Source: Desulfobacteraceae bacterium
Lineage (GTDB): Bacteria > Desulfobacterota > Desulfobacteria > Desulfobacterales > Desulfosarcinaceae
Assembly: GCA_003599575.1 (NCBI GenBank)
Contig: QZKV01000128.1
Location: 1 to 43,624 of the forward strand
DNA length: 43,624 nt
Direction of reading: 5' to 3'
In this document: one piece after another, positions 8,601 through 16,508 of the stretch
Layout of the letters: each line of letters begins with the position of its first letter
How positions within the stretch are numbered: position 1 is the stretch's first letter
Notes under the pieces: model-generated
What the model was told of the DNA's origin: nothing
Database searches by the model: none
Seen by the model: only the letters and a program-made list of their open reading frames with translations
Made by a program: the position numbers and the translations under genes

Positions 8601-9755
8601 CACGCCATCAATGTCTTTGAGTTGTTCCTTCAGGCGCCCGGCCGCCGCTTGGATATGCGCCAGAAATCGCTCGGCCGGTCGATGGGTGATCGGGTGGTCC
8701 TCAGGACCTCGGATGTCGAATCCATGACTGCCCGCATAGTAGAGATCGGGCAGGCCCACGCGCCGGCGCACATCGTCCAGGTCGCGGCCGCTCACCACCG
8801 CCACCCTGCAGTGCCGGGCCAGCGCCTGCACGGCCGAGCGCATCTCTCCGGAGAGATGGGCTTCCTCCGAACTGCGCACGATCGGAGTCAACGTGCCGTC
8901 GTAATCCAGGAAAATAACGGCTTCTTTTTCGCAGAACATGTTTTTGAACGCGTCGAAGCGTTCCAACAGCGCGGGTGATCCGTCCGCCGAGCGGGGCTTG
9001 CCAGCGTTTTCCAGCCGGACGCGGGCCAGGTTGTCGACCACGCAATCGGCGCCATGCCGTCGCAAGCCATCTTCCTGATCGGCCCGGTTTACACCGATGA
9101 CGAGGCCGAAACCGCCTCGGCGGCCCGCCGCCACGCCCGACTGGGCGTCTTCGATGACGGCCGCACGCCCGGGCGGAACACCCACCTGACGGGCGGCCCA
9201 TAAAAAAACATCCGGTGCGGGTTTGCCCTCCAATTGGTGTTCGCGGGCGTCGTTGCCGTCGGCGATGACGTCAAACAGGTGGTCCAGCGCCGTGGCCTTC
9301 AAGACGGCGCGTCCGTTTTTGCTGGAGGTGACCAATGCGGTTTTAATGCGATGTTTCCGCAACCGCCGGATCAATGCGACCGCCGGATCATACGCCCGGG
9401 CGCCTTTGCGTTGCAGCAACTGATTGAAAATCAGATTCTTGCGATTTCCCAGACCGCATACCGTATGGCGGTCCGGATCGTCGGCCGGATCGCCGTAAGG
9501 CAGGTCGATGCCGCGCGACTGCAAAAATGCGGCCACCCCGGCGTAGCGCGGTTTTCCATCCACCAGCGGCAGGTAATCGCCATGGTAATCGAAAAGCGCA
9601 TACTCTTTAGCGTCCTGCCGCCTGCGCTGCAGAAGGAAGGCATTGAACATCTCCTGCCATGCCTCGGCGTGCAGCCCGGCCGAATCGACCACCACGCCGT
9701 CCAGATCGAAGATCACCGCATCGATGTGTTTCAGGTCCAGTGTGCATGTGGTCAT
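5700..9755 (-). CDS. Trifunctional OtsB1-like protein: HAD (beta-PGM-like) + trehalose-phosphatase + GH65
   Basis: 1351 residues in three enzymatic units. Residues about 10-245 are a beta-phosphoglucomutase-like HAD domain (FDLDGVVVDS, nucleophile Asp17). Residues about 275-505 are a trehalose-6-phosphate phosphatase domain (LDYDGTLTP at 283-291, SGRD, and GDDVTDEDAF at 467-476). Residues about 520-1320 are a glycoside hydrolase family 65 unit with the general acid Glu1020 in GPDEYHD and the phosphate-site TSHGSTLS at 1184-1191. This order matches Mycobacterium tuberculosis OtsB1 (Rv2006). GH65 enzymes usually phosphorolyse trehalose, maltose or related disaccharides, and a beta-PGM would convert the released beta-glucose-1-phosphate to glucose-6-phosphate. 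One polypeptide could thus make and degrade trehalose; the actual activities are unproved. The ATG at 9755 is preferred over an upstream TTG because a G-rich run precedes it. Confidence 0.93.
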   Translation of the reverse strand: MTTCTLDLKHIDAVIFDLDGVVVDSAGLHAEAWQEMFNAFLLQRRRQDAKEYALFDYHGDYLPLVDGKPRYAGVAAFLQSRGIDLPYGDPADDPDRHTVCGLGNRKNLIFNQLLQRKGARAYDPAVALIRRLRKHRIKTALVTSSKNGRAVLKATALDHLFDVIADGNDAREHQLEGKPAPDVFLWAARQVGVPPGRAAVIEDAQSGVAAGRRGGFGLVIGVNRADQEDGLRRHGADCVVDNLARVRLENAGKPRSADGSPALLERFDAFKNMFCEKEAVIFLDYDGTLTPIVRSSEEAHLSGEMRSAVQALARHCRVAVVSGRDLDDVRRRVGLPDLYYAGSHGFDIRGPEDHPITHRPAERFLAHIQAAAGRLKEQLKDIDGVHIEQKQFSVAVHYREAPPEQSRTIERVVELVRTDVGGLRVSRGKKVFDLQPDLNWHKGKAVRWLLEEALELDLRRVLPVFIGDDVTDEDAFEELREIGIGIVVAEEDRPSRARFRLRDSGQVQAFLQQAAQWLNERSAWRLVYHGFDAASEKLRETLCTLGNGYFCTRGASAQAGAGEVHYPGTYLAGGYNRLQTEISGHIIENEDLVNMPNWLPVNFRIGDGPWFSMATTELLSYRQTLDIRNGVLQRFWRYRDDRQRITRAHEQRIVHMGQAHLAALTVTLTPENWSGRVEFRSALDGRVSNSGVARYQGLNNVHLRSLETRPVDPETILLKTITHPSALQIAMAARTRLFTGERELAAERRTLTQEGYVCHLLAADAEEGTEMRLEKTVALYTSRDAAISEAGREACQMAGRAPSFARLLEDHRRSWDHLWRRFSVELWHDRPGEKDPIDMIVHLYIFHLLQTTSINTMQMGLDVGVPPRGWHGEAYRGHVFWDELFIFPMLNLRLPQITRALLMYRYRRLAAARRASRRAGYAGAMYPWQSGSNGREESQRIHLNPRSGRWLPDHSRLQRHVNIAIAYNLDHYFQVSNDMEFMSFYGAEMMMEIARFLASLCSYNAALDRYEILHVMGPDEYHDAYPGAEQPGLNNNAYTNIMTVWVLSAARRMLDLLPADTRFEVCDKLQLHRQEFEHWEEIGRKMRVVFHADGIISQFEGYDELKEFAWERYREKYGDIQRLDRILEAEGDTPNRYKASKQADVLMLFYLLSAEELTEIFQRLGYPFAYDTIPKNIDYYIKRTSHGSTLSRVVHAWVLARSDRVQSWKLFYEALQSDVTDIQGGTTAEGIHLGAMAGTVDLLQRGYTGIVTREDVLWFNPCLPKELNRLRIRIRYRSHFLEVDLTTERLKVRSLRTAQEPIRIGFKAEVRTLSSDSSLVFELADVQKQRNAAGPSESHLSRRFEENVQGD

Positions 9756-9946
9756 TGCCGACCCCCCACCGGCCAATGCCGGATGAAAGAATTCGAGATC
9801 ATCTGCTCGAAGCGCAAGCCGAACCCCCCTGAGTCCAACGGTAGAAAACTACCGCTAACATGCATTGCTTGTGTCTTTGAATTCGGAGTATTGTTTAGCC
9901 CGTTGCGCTTACGGCGTGATTTTCGAATTCGGATTTTCTTCCCGGT

Positions 9947-10405
9947 TCATTGCGACTCCGACGGTCGGATGGTCAGCACCGGGCAGTGTGCCGTGCGCAC
10001 AACCCGCTCTGCGACCGACCCGAACAGAAAACGATTGAAACCGGAGTAACCATGTGTGGCGATGACAATTAAACCCACATCTTCTTCTTTGGCCAGACGC
10101 ACGATTGCTTCGGCCGGTTGGCCCTGGATTACGCGGGCATCGCAGCGAAGATGATCCGGTATGGTCGAAGCGACCAGTTTTTCCATTTGGTTGCTGGCTT
10201 CTTCCTGCATGGCTTCGACCATTTGGACGGAGCGGGCGCCCGACATGGAATAGGTTCCCGCGATGAAGGGAATCGAGGCGATTACGTGGACCAGCAAAAG
10301 TTCCGCTTCATACTGGGTGGCCATTTCGATGGCCGCGTTCAATCCATATTGAGAAGGCTTGCTGAAGTCCGTGGGACTCAAAATTTTCTTTACGGGAAAC
10401 ATCAT
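9947..10405 (-). CDS. Universal stress protein, UspA family
   Basis: 152-residue single-domain Usp. Family features: VKKILSPTDFSKPSQYGL at the N-terminus, LLLVHVI, and the ATP-binding loop THGYSGFNRFLFGSVAE (G-x2-G-x9-G-S pattern), then CPVLTIRP near the end. This loop marks the ATP-binding (MJ0577-like) branch. Usp proteins are cytoplasmic and accumulate during starvation, oxidative or energy stress. Two consecutive ATG codons follow AAAGGAG, so the start is 10405 or 10402. Transcribed in the same direction as the trehalose fusion about 190 nt downstream, but with its own intergenic gap. Confidence 0.93.
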   Translation of the reverse strand: MMFPVKKILSPTDFSKPSQYGLNAAIEMATQYEAELLLVHVIASIPFIAGTYSMSGARSVQMVEAMQEEASNQMEKLVASTIPDHLRCDARVIQGQPAEAIVRLAKEEDVGLIVIATHGYSGFNRFLFGSVAERVVRTAHCPVLTIRPSESQ

Positions 10406-10788
10406 CTGCTCCTTTGGTGGAGGTTTACGGCAAGTTATCCCGGGAAGATTTCACCATAGCTGGAAAGCACAAAATTAGCCCGCCGTGACATGGGCAAGCC
10501 ATTCCATTCATCCTGTATTTTGGCCTCTTCCAGCAGGTAGGCGACACGGTGCAGGTTTGCATAGGCGCAATGGTGGTCGGTGCTTTTTTTGTTGATCCAT
10601 CTCCCGGCGGCATCTTTTATGACCCTGCTCATCCGGCCCTGAAGCTTATGCGGCATGCTCGATTGACATGCCGACAGGACCTATTTATCGTATGCGTAGT
10701 TGATCTTAAACTACGATTGCCAATCGGAATCGGGTGGCGCCCAACAGCTGTAGAAAAGTATTTGCCATCTTGCTTTACCGAGGAGAGA
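10406..10788. other. Intergenic region between divergent genes
   Basis: About 380 bases between the Usp gene and the EEP gene. A 73-codon minus-strand frame at 10435-10656 has reasonable composition but no good ribosome site and no recognisable similarity, so it is not called. Promoters for both flanking genes should lie here. Confidence 0.4.
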
Positions 10789-11565
10789 ATGAATCACCAG
10801 CCGCCGTCCTCCTTTAAGGTGATGACTTACAATATCCATAGCTGCGTTAATGTCTACGGCCGGGAGAATCCGGCCGCCACCGCGCGCATCATCGCGCTGC
10901 TGGACCCTGACGCAGTGGCTCTGCAGGAAGTTGATTCAATGGGACCGCGCATGCGTCAACGCAATCAAGCCGAATGGATCGCCGATCAATTGGGCATGCA
11001 TCACCTCTTCTTTCCGCTGCGTGCCAGCCGGTTGGGAAAATTCGGTTCCGCCGTTCTTTCCAAGTATTCGATGTCAGTGGTTAAAACAAGCCTGTTTTCA
11101 GGTGCGAGCGCAAATCAGATCAAGGAACCGCGCGGTGCAATCTGGGTGCGCCTGCGCACGCCCGGAGGTCATGTCCATTTTATCAACACCCATTTGAGCC
11201 TGCGCATGCAGGATCGCCTTTATCAGATCAGGCGGTTGCTTGGCAAAGACTGGCTGGGCGGGATCGATCCGCAAGAACCTGCCGTTTTCTGCGGAGATTT
11301 CAATGCCGGCGCCCGTTCGCTGATATACCGGGTGATCAGTGCACGCTTCGCCGATGCCCAAGTGCAGGCGAAACAAAAGGGATATCCGAAGCCCACCTTT
11401 TTTTCCCTCTATCCGATTCTGCGCTTGGATCACATCTTTGTTTCGCGTCACCTCACCCCGCTCCAAGTAAAAGTCCCTCTGGATTTCGATGCCCGAAAAG
11501 CATCGGACCATCTGCCCGTTTGGGCGCAGTTGTCTTTCAACGGGCGTCATGCGGAAGACTCATGA
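10789..11565 (+). CDS. Endonuclease/exonuclease/phosphatase (EEP) family protein
   Basis: 258-residue Mg2+-dependent phosphoesterase of the EEP superfamily (PF03372). Visible active-site blocks: MTYNIHSC (about residues 12-19), ALQEVDS with the metal-binding Glu, NTHL, GDFNA, LDHIFVS, and terminal SDHLPV with the catalytic His. No signal peptide, so cytoplasmic. It resembles E. coli YbhP, whose gene neighbours cardiolipin-synthase and membrane genes. Here it is translationally coupled to a VTT membrane protein through an ATGA overlap, which suggests a role in lipid or envelope turnover (inference). The start at 10789 is fixed by GAGGAGAG just upstream; the frame is open back to 10549 but without similarity. 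Confidence 0.9.
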   Translation: MNHQPPSSFKVMTYNIHSCVNVYGRENPAATARIIALLDPDAVALQEVDSMGPRMRQRNQAEWIADQLGMHHLFFPLRASRLGKFGSAVLSKYSMSVVKTSLFSGASANQIKEPRGAIWVRLRTPGGHVHFINTHLSLRMQDRLYQIRRLLGKDWLGGIDPQEPAVFCGDFNAGARSLIYRVISARFADAQVQAKQKGYPKPTFFSLYPILRLDHIFVSRHLTPLQVKVPLDFDARKASDHLPVWAQLSFNGRHAEDS

Positions 11566-12203
11566 ATGCCTTCGCGCGCATCGGGCGGGGAGCTCTCATC
11601 GTTGTGATCCTGCTTGCGGCCGCGGGGCTTGTCTATGTGGCCATCGAAGGGCGCATCGGTGGGCTGTGGAGCGATTTGATCGATGAAGAGACGCATGCCG
11701 CCACGTTTATCATCTTGTTTTTGATCTTGCCGGTGGTAGGCTTCCCGATAAGTGTGTTTTTAATCTTGCTGGGCGCGAAATTTGATCCGGGACCCGCCCT
11801 GCTGATCATGTTCAGCGCAATGGCTGTCCATCAGGCGATCACTTTTCCGGCCGGCAATACGCTGCTGCGGCCTTTGATTGAAAAGGTGCTGACCCGCAGA
11901 AACGTTTCATTGCCGCAGTTCCCCAAGAAGGGATTTATATGGCCAAGTATCGTGTTTATGGCTGTGCCGGGACTCTCTTATACTCTGAAGAACTATATCC
12001 TCTCTCTTTCCGGGATCCCTTTTGGCCATTTTTTTCTAATCGCATGGCTGGTCCAGGCGATGATGGGCATACCGTTGGTCCTTGCCGGCGAAGCTGTCGG
12101 AGCCCGCCATTTCCGTCTCCTGATGATCATCTTGTTCATCATGGTGATGATCTACGCAGTACGGTTTTGGATCATCCGACGGCACAAGCATAAACCCGAG
12201 TAG
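11562..12203 (+). CDS. TVP38/TMEM64 (VTT/DedA-like) membrane protein
   Basis: 213-residue polytopic protein with an N-terminal anchor (about residues 7-27) and the SNARE-associated/VTT domain: FPISVFLILLGAKFDPGPALL, the re-entrant region QAITFPAGN, then VFMAVPGLSYTLKNYILSLSGIPFGHFF and two more helices. Family members include lipid scramblases and undecaprenyl-phosphate or phospholipid flippases. The start codon overlaps the stop of the EEP gene (ATGA at 11562-11565), so the two are certainly one operon. A basic tail (RRHKHK) ends the protein. Substrate unknown. Confidence 0.88.
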   Translation: MNAFARIGRGALIVVILLAAAGLVYVAIEGRIGGLWSDLIDEETHAATFIILFLILPVVGFPISVFLILLGAKFDPGPALLIMFSAMAVHQAITFPAGNTLLRPLIEKVLTRRNVSLPQFPKKGFIWPSIVFMAVPGLSYTLKNYILSLSGIPFGHFFLIAWLVQAMMGIPLVLAGEAVGARHFRLLMIILFIMVMIYAVRFWIIRRHKHKPE

Positions 12204-12206
12204 GTA

Positions 12207-12701
12207 CTACGGCCTGGCAACAGAATGCATGGGGCGTTGCCTCAGATTGCTGATATTGCCCGCCGCCGCATAAGGCTTCAGGTCGAGCGCTTGAAGGACG
12301 GCATGGGTGAGCTCCTTTATCGTGAACGGCTTGTACAAGAAGATACAATCGGGCACTTCGCCGCGCATTTGGGCAATATCTTCAGGTCTCTGGCCGGTGA
12401 TGACCACCACCGGCAACTGCCGCGAATGGCGCCGCAGCTTCTTGATCAAGGTCCAGCCATCCATGACGGGCATCTGCAAGTCTGTCACCATCAGATCGAA
12501 AAAGCCGATTTGAACCAGTTCGTAGGCTTCACGCCCATTTTCGGCAGGAACGGCCTTGAGGCCGATGCTGGCGAACATTTTGCAGAGCAGATCCCGCAGC
12601 ATGGCATCATCGTCTACTACCAGAACGCGCTTTTTGGTTCGCATAAGGAACATGTCGTCCGGCAGGATGCTGTTAGCCGCCTGTGATTGCGTATAAGTCA
12701 T
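12207..12701 (-). CDS. Single-domain response regulator (CheY-like receiver)
   Basis: 164 residues: a short N-terminal extension, then one receiver domain. The acidic pocket is Asp30-Asp32 in LVVDDD, the phosphoacceptor Asp74 in MVTDLQMPVMDGW, Thr102 in VITG, and Lys124 in YKPF. A C-terminal tail of about 25 residues has no output domain. It may act by protein contact in a phosphorelay or stand-alone signalling. Start at 12701 with GAGGAG 8 nt upstream. It converges on the VTT gene, with only 3 nt between the stop codons. No histidine kinase is adjacent. Confidence 0.92.
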   Translation of the reverse strand: MTYTQSQAANSILPDDMFLMRTKKRVLVVDDDAMLRDLLCKMFASIGLKAVPAENGREAYELVQIGFFDLMVTDLQMPVMDGWTLIKKLRRHSRQLPVVVITGQRPEDIAQMRGEVPDCIFLYKPFTIKELTHAVLQALDLKPYAAAGNISNLRQRPMHSVARP

Positions 12702-12863
12702 CTCTTTTTCTCCTCGATTCGCCTCGCAACCGCAGCATAGGTCATCCCCGGTCGGGGGCAGAATATGCCTGTTGTCAAGGCTGGCTGCCGTGCTGCGGGA
12801 AGATCCTTCTTATGGGTGCACGGCCATGTTTTTGTTGTTTTAACAAACCTGCGGCTGGATGTT

Positions 12864-12890
12864 GAACAGCGGCTTGTGAAACCGCTGTTC
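12864..12890. repeat. Perfect 9-bp hairpin after a minus-strand gene
   Basis: GAACAGCGG (12864-12872) and CCGCTGTTC (12882-12890) with a 9-nt loop. It begins 9 nt beyond the stop codon of the small gene at 12899-13180, in the position of a terminator, but no T-run follows on that strand. Confidence 0.6.
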
Positions 12891-12898
12891 CCTATATG

Positions 12899-13180
12899 TC
12901 AGGCGTTGCCGAAGGGCCTTTCGTTACCTGATCCGCCGTATCTGAGACAAAACTGAATGTAACCCCTTTCGGCCCGCGCATAATCTTCCACGGAGTAATG
13001 CTCCAGATTCTCGGGAATACGAAAATCTTCCTTATATTTTTGAATCAGACGCTCGATACCATTGGTGCCATGGATCTCGTATGGCATTGCCGCAAAGACC
13101 TCCTTCCTTTCTTTACCCCTTAGCTGGTGGTTCATTTTTTTGCCCGGCGGCATGCCCCTGCGCCGGATGGTTGTATCCAT
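12899..13180 (-). CDS. Small conserved-looking hypothetical protein
   Basis: 93 residues, basic N-terminus (TTIRRRGMPPGKK) and a charged, helical C-terminal half with GIERLIQKYKEDFRIPENL and HYSVEDYARAERGYIQFCL. No membrane helix, no signal peptide, and a single cysteine. I do not recognise the family. It is called because a GAGGG ribosome site lies 5 nt before the ATG at 13180, the amino-acid composition is protein-like, and a hairpin follows the stop. An internal ATG at MNHQLRGK would give 78 residues. Same direction as the response regulator downstream; co-transcription is possible but is interrupted by the hairpin. Confidence 0.6.
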   Translation of the reverse strand: MDTTIRRRGMPPGKKMNHQLRGKERKEVFAAMPYEIHGTNGIERLIQKYKEDFRIPENLEHYSVEDYARAERGYIQFCLRYGGSGNERPFGNA

Positions 13181-13524
13181 TTTATCCCTCGAGGGGACAG
13201 GCAGGGCGATCGGACATCCAACCCCCGCCTGAGGTGCTTCAACATGCTTGCCTTGGTGCACTCGAAAGCGCAGGGGCTCGGGGCAAGCCTTGCTCGTACT
13301 TTGTTTTTAAAGCTTTCGGCCGGGAAGATAAATATGGTGAAACCACTACTTGCTGGATAAACAGACCCCATATGCAGGGCCTCCGGTTTTTTGCGGGGCC
13401 GTGAGTGGCCCGTAGCGCCTGTTTCAGGCTGCGCCCGGAACGGGCGGCACCGCGGTATTTCTGATTTTGCGTTGGCGGGCGATGCCGGAAACGACCGGGC
13501 ACCATGTTTTGTGACCCATCGGAC
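13181..13524. other. Intergenic region, nothing recognised
   Basis: About 340 bases between two minus-strand genes. Open frames on both strands are short, Arg/Pro-rich and without ribosome sites. No repeat or RNA gene seen. Confidence 0.4.
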
Positions 13525-16227
13525 TTATCTGTCCGGCGGACCGCCGGAGGCCTGCTTGATTCTGCGCACTTGGCCCCACAAAAAGGGAATCAAGCTCATG
13601 CAAACGATCAGCAGCCATCCCTGCCATCCAGGATTTTGCGTTTTGAGTACGTCGGAAAGCCCCGGCAGATATACCGCCAGGATCAGAAGCACCGCGCACC
13701 ATACGATCGAGCTGCCAATAAAAGGGTTTTTGGAAATTTCGTTGTCCCGCAGGCGGGTGCCCGGGCTGCGCAAGTTAAAGACGAACCATAGCTTACCGAA
13801 GGCCAGGGTCAGGAATGATACAGTCACGGCGCGCCTTCGATCGAAAGCCAGTCCGTAAAAAGCGATGGCCAGGGCGCCCAGAACACAGGCGGCCATCAAG
13901 GTCGACCATCCGGCGACTGCGCGCCAGTGCCTTGAGGTCAACACCGGTTCGCTGCGCGGCCGGGGCATTTTGTCCATTACGCCCGGCTCCCCTGCCCCCA
14001 TGCCCAGTGCGAGGGCCGGAAAGACGTCGGTGACCACATTGAGAAACAGGATTTGCAAAGGCAACAGCGGAATCGGAATCCGGCTGAAGCCGCCCGCCAC
14101 GGCGGCCAGAGCCACCGCCATCACTTCGGCGACATTCGTGCACAGCATGAACATGACCGACTTGCGGATGTTGGTGAAAATGATGCGGCCATGCCGTACG
14201 GCGGCCACGATGGTTGCAAAGGCGTCGTCCTGTAAAATCATGTCAGCCACTTCGCGGGCCGCATCGGTTCCACGGATCCCCATGGCCACGCCGATATCGG
14301 CTTTTTTCAGCGCCGGGGCATCATTCACCCCATCGCCGGTCATGGCCACGGTTTCGCCGGCCTCCTGCATCAGCCGGACCAGGTGCAGTTTCTGCTCGGG
14401 ACTGACCCGCGCGAAGATATCCGTTTCCAACATGGACCGCCGTTGTGCTGAATTCATCCCGGCGGGATCTTGAAGTTGGCTCCCGTGAAGGACCCGCGGG
14501 GCGCCATTTCCGGTTATCCCGGTCTGCCTGGCGATGGCCTGCGCGGTGGCCGGCTGGTCGCCGGTGACCATGACCACCCGGATACCGGCGGATCGGCACT
14601 CTTGGATGGCCGCGCGCACATCGCGCCGCGGCGGATCCAACAATCCGAAAAGGCCGAGAAAACGCAGCTTTTCGTATGGATCCTCAGCCTCGTTGACGGC
14701 CGTTTTATCCGCCGCGGCCAATACGCGCAGTCCCTCGCCGGCCAGTCGTTCGGCGCGCGCAGTCCATTCCCGGCGCTTTTCTTCATCCAGCGGGCCATCT
14801 TGTTGCAATCCGTCGCCGGCCATGCGCTCGCAAATTTCCAGAACGCGGTCCGGCGCCCCTTTCACAGCCACTTCCAATCCATCTGCGCTCTGATGAAAAG
14901 TGGCCATCATCATGCGGCCGGCATCAAAAGGCACCTCCCGCCGTTCGGGTTTTTTTTCAAGCAAGGCCTCGCGCTGCAAGTCAAACATCAGGCCGGCGCG
15001 GAGCAGCGCGGTTTCGGTTGGATCGCCCTGCTCCCCTTCGGACGGACCATCATCCCGTCTGGCGCGCACAGAGGCGTTGTTGCACAGGACACCCACCTCA
15101 ACGACCCGCCGCAGCAACGGATTTGCATTTGCACCGGCGGCCGCGCCCGGCGGCCCATCCAGGTCGAAATCACCGTCCGGCGTGCTGACCCGCCGCAGGA
15201 TCATGCGGTTTTCGGTCAGCGTCCCGGTCTTGTCGGTAAAGATGACCCGCGTGGCCCCCAGCGTCTCCACGGCCGGCAATTTCTTGACCAGGGCTTTGCG
15301 CTTGGCCATCAGATGCATTCCCCTGGCCAGGGCAATGGTGGCCACGATGGGCAGGCCTTCCGGAATCGCCGCCACTCCCAGGGCAATGGCCGTTTCCACC
15401 ATGCTGCGCGGGTCCCTTCCGACCAGCAGCCCAATCAGTGCGATGACCGCCGCTATGGCGATCGTGATCCAGGCCAGGTGCCGCCCCAAGCGATTCAAGC
15501 GCTTCTGCAGCGGCGTGGTTTCTTTTTCAGCGCTTTCAGTCAAAGAGGCAATGCGGCCCAATTCGGTCTGCATGCCGGTGGCGGCCACGACCGCCTTGCC
15601 GGACCCTTCCGTAATCGTGGTACCCCTGTAGAGCATGCTCTTGCGCTCCGCCAGGGGGGTGCCGGCGGAAACCGCCTGCGTCTGCTTGTGAACCGATGCC
15701 GATTCACCAGTCAGTGCGGATTCGTTGACGCGCAGGTTGTTGGATTCAACCAGGCGGACATCGGCGGGCGCCAGATCCCCGCTCTCCAGGACGACCATAT
15801 CGCCGGGCACCAGCAGTTCGGTATCGATCTCGCGTTCCTGGCCGTCGCGCCAGACGCGGATGGTATCGCTGCGCATCCTGCGCAGGGCTTCCATGGAGCG
15901 GACGGCTTTCAACTCCGTGGCAAATCCGATGACCCCATTTACCAGCAGCACGGCGGCCACGGCGATGCCTTCGGCCCAATGCTGGAACGCAAAGGCCACA
16001 GCGCCGGCCATCACCAGGACGATGATGACCACGCTCTTGAACTGGTCCAGCAGGATCTGCCCGATCTTGCGTTGCGCGGCTTCACGCAGGGCATTGGGTC
16101 CCTCCCGCGAAAGCCGCCGGCGCGCTTCTTGATCCGTAAGGCCGCTGTTTGGATCCGTTCCCAGATCGCGCAGCACCTCATCGACCGGCTTGCTGAAATA
16201 GGGGGTTGATTCAGCGTTGTTGCGCAT
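13525..16227 (-). CDS. P-type cation-transporting ATPase (P2, Ca2+-ATPase-like)
   Basis: 900 residues with the full P-ATPase layout: cation-ATPase N-terminal domain (DEVLRDLGTDPNSGLT), actuator loop TGES at 173-176, membrane motif PEGLP at 289-293, phosphorylation site DKTGT at 332-336, nucleotide-domain KGAPDRVLEIC, hinge motifs MVTGDQPATAQAIA and TGDGVNDAPALKKADIG, and a C-terminal group of membrane helices. PEGLP plus the overall pattern places it in type II with Ca2+/Mn2+ or Na+/K+ pumps rather than heavy-metal pumps. Ion specificity is not certain. Start 16227 has GGAG 6 nt upstream. Single gene, apparently intact. Confidence 0.93.
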   Translation of the reverse strand: MRNNAESTPYFSKPVDEVLRDLGTDPNSGLTDQEARRRLSREGPNALREAAQRKIGQILLDQFKSVVIIVLVMAGAVAFAFQHWAEGIAVAAVLLVNGVIGFATELKAVRSMEALRRMRSDTIRVWRDGQEREIDTELLVPGDMVVLESGDLAPADVRLVESNNLRVNESALTGESASVHKQTQAVSAGTPLAERKSMLYRGTTITEGSGKAVVAATGMQTELGRIASLTESAEKETTPLQKRLNRLGRHLAWITIAIAAVIALIGLLVGRDPRSMVETAIALGVAAIPEGLPIVATIALARGMHLMAKRKALVKKLPAVETLGATRVIFTDKTGTLTENRMILRRVSTPDGDFDLDGPPGAAAGANANPLLRRVVEVGVLCNNASVRARRDDGPSEGEQGDPTETALLRAGLMFDLQREALLEKKPERREVPFDAGRMMMATFHQSADGLEVAVKGAPDRVLEICERMAGDGLQQDGPLDEEKRREWTARAERLAGEGLRVLAAADKTAVNEAEDPYEKLRFLGLFGLLDPPRRDVRAAIQECRSAGIRVVMVTGDQPATAQAIARQTGITGNGAPRVLHGSQLQDPAGMNSAQRRSMLETDIFARVSPEQKLHLVRLMQEAGETVAMTGDGVNDAPALKKADIGVAMGIRGTDAAREVADMILQDDAFATIVAAVRHGRIIFTNIRKSVMFMLCTNVAEVMAVALAAVAGGFSRIPIPLLPLQILFLNVVTDVFPALALGMGAGEPGVMDKMPRPRSEPVLTSRHWRAVAGWSTLMAACVLGALAIAFYGLAFDRRRAVTVSFLTLAFGKLWFVFNLRSPGTRLRDNEISKNPFIGSSIVWCAVLLILAVYLPGLSDVLKTQNPGWQGWLLIVCMSLIPFLWGQVRRIKQASGGPPDR

Positions 16228-16508
16228 CGATGCTCCATTCAGAGTGAACGCATCGAAATCCTGCGGTCACGGGGCGGTGGTCCCTGCATTGGGCCGGCCG
16301 CTGGAATATTCCAACTTCATGCGCGGCACACATAGGCAAGTATGGAAAGGCGCTATTCAAGATCTTCCGTGAGATTCAGGGTTGGCGACGGATCAAACAA
16401 ATACCGCAATGGTATTTGCCCGACTTGCAGAAGGTATTCGCTTTCAAAGTCCGCCCCTGAATGGGGGGGCCATGGAAAAGGCTGGTCTTTCCTTTCATGT
16501 GAGCGTCG

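Noticed and set aside
7479..8978. Plus-strand frame of 499 codons opposite the trehalose fusion
   Set aside because: Shadow of a gene whose catalytic motifs are all intact; no protein-like features of its own.
10435..10656. Possible 73-residue minus-strand protein
   Set aside because: Composition is fair, but no ribosome site at either ATG and no recognisable similarity; too weak to call.
14470..16209. Long plus-strand frame (579 codons) opposite the P-type ATPase
   Set aside because: Shadow of the ATPase, rich in Gln/His/Arg and without motifs or a ribosome site.
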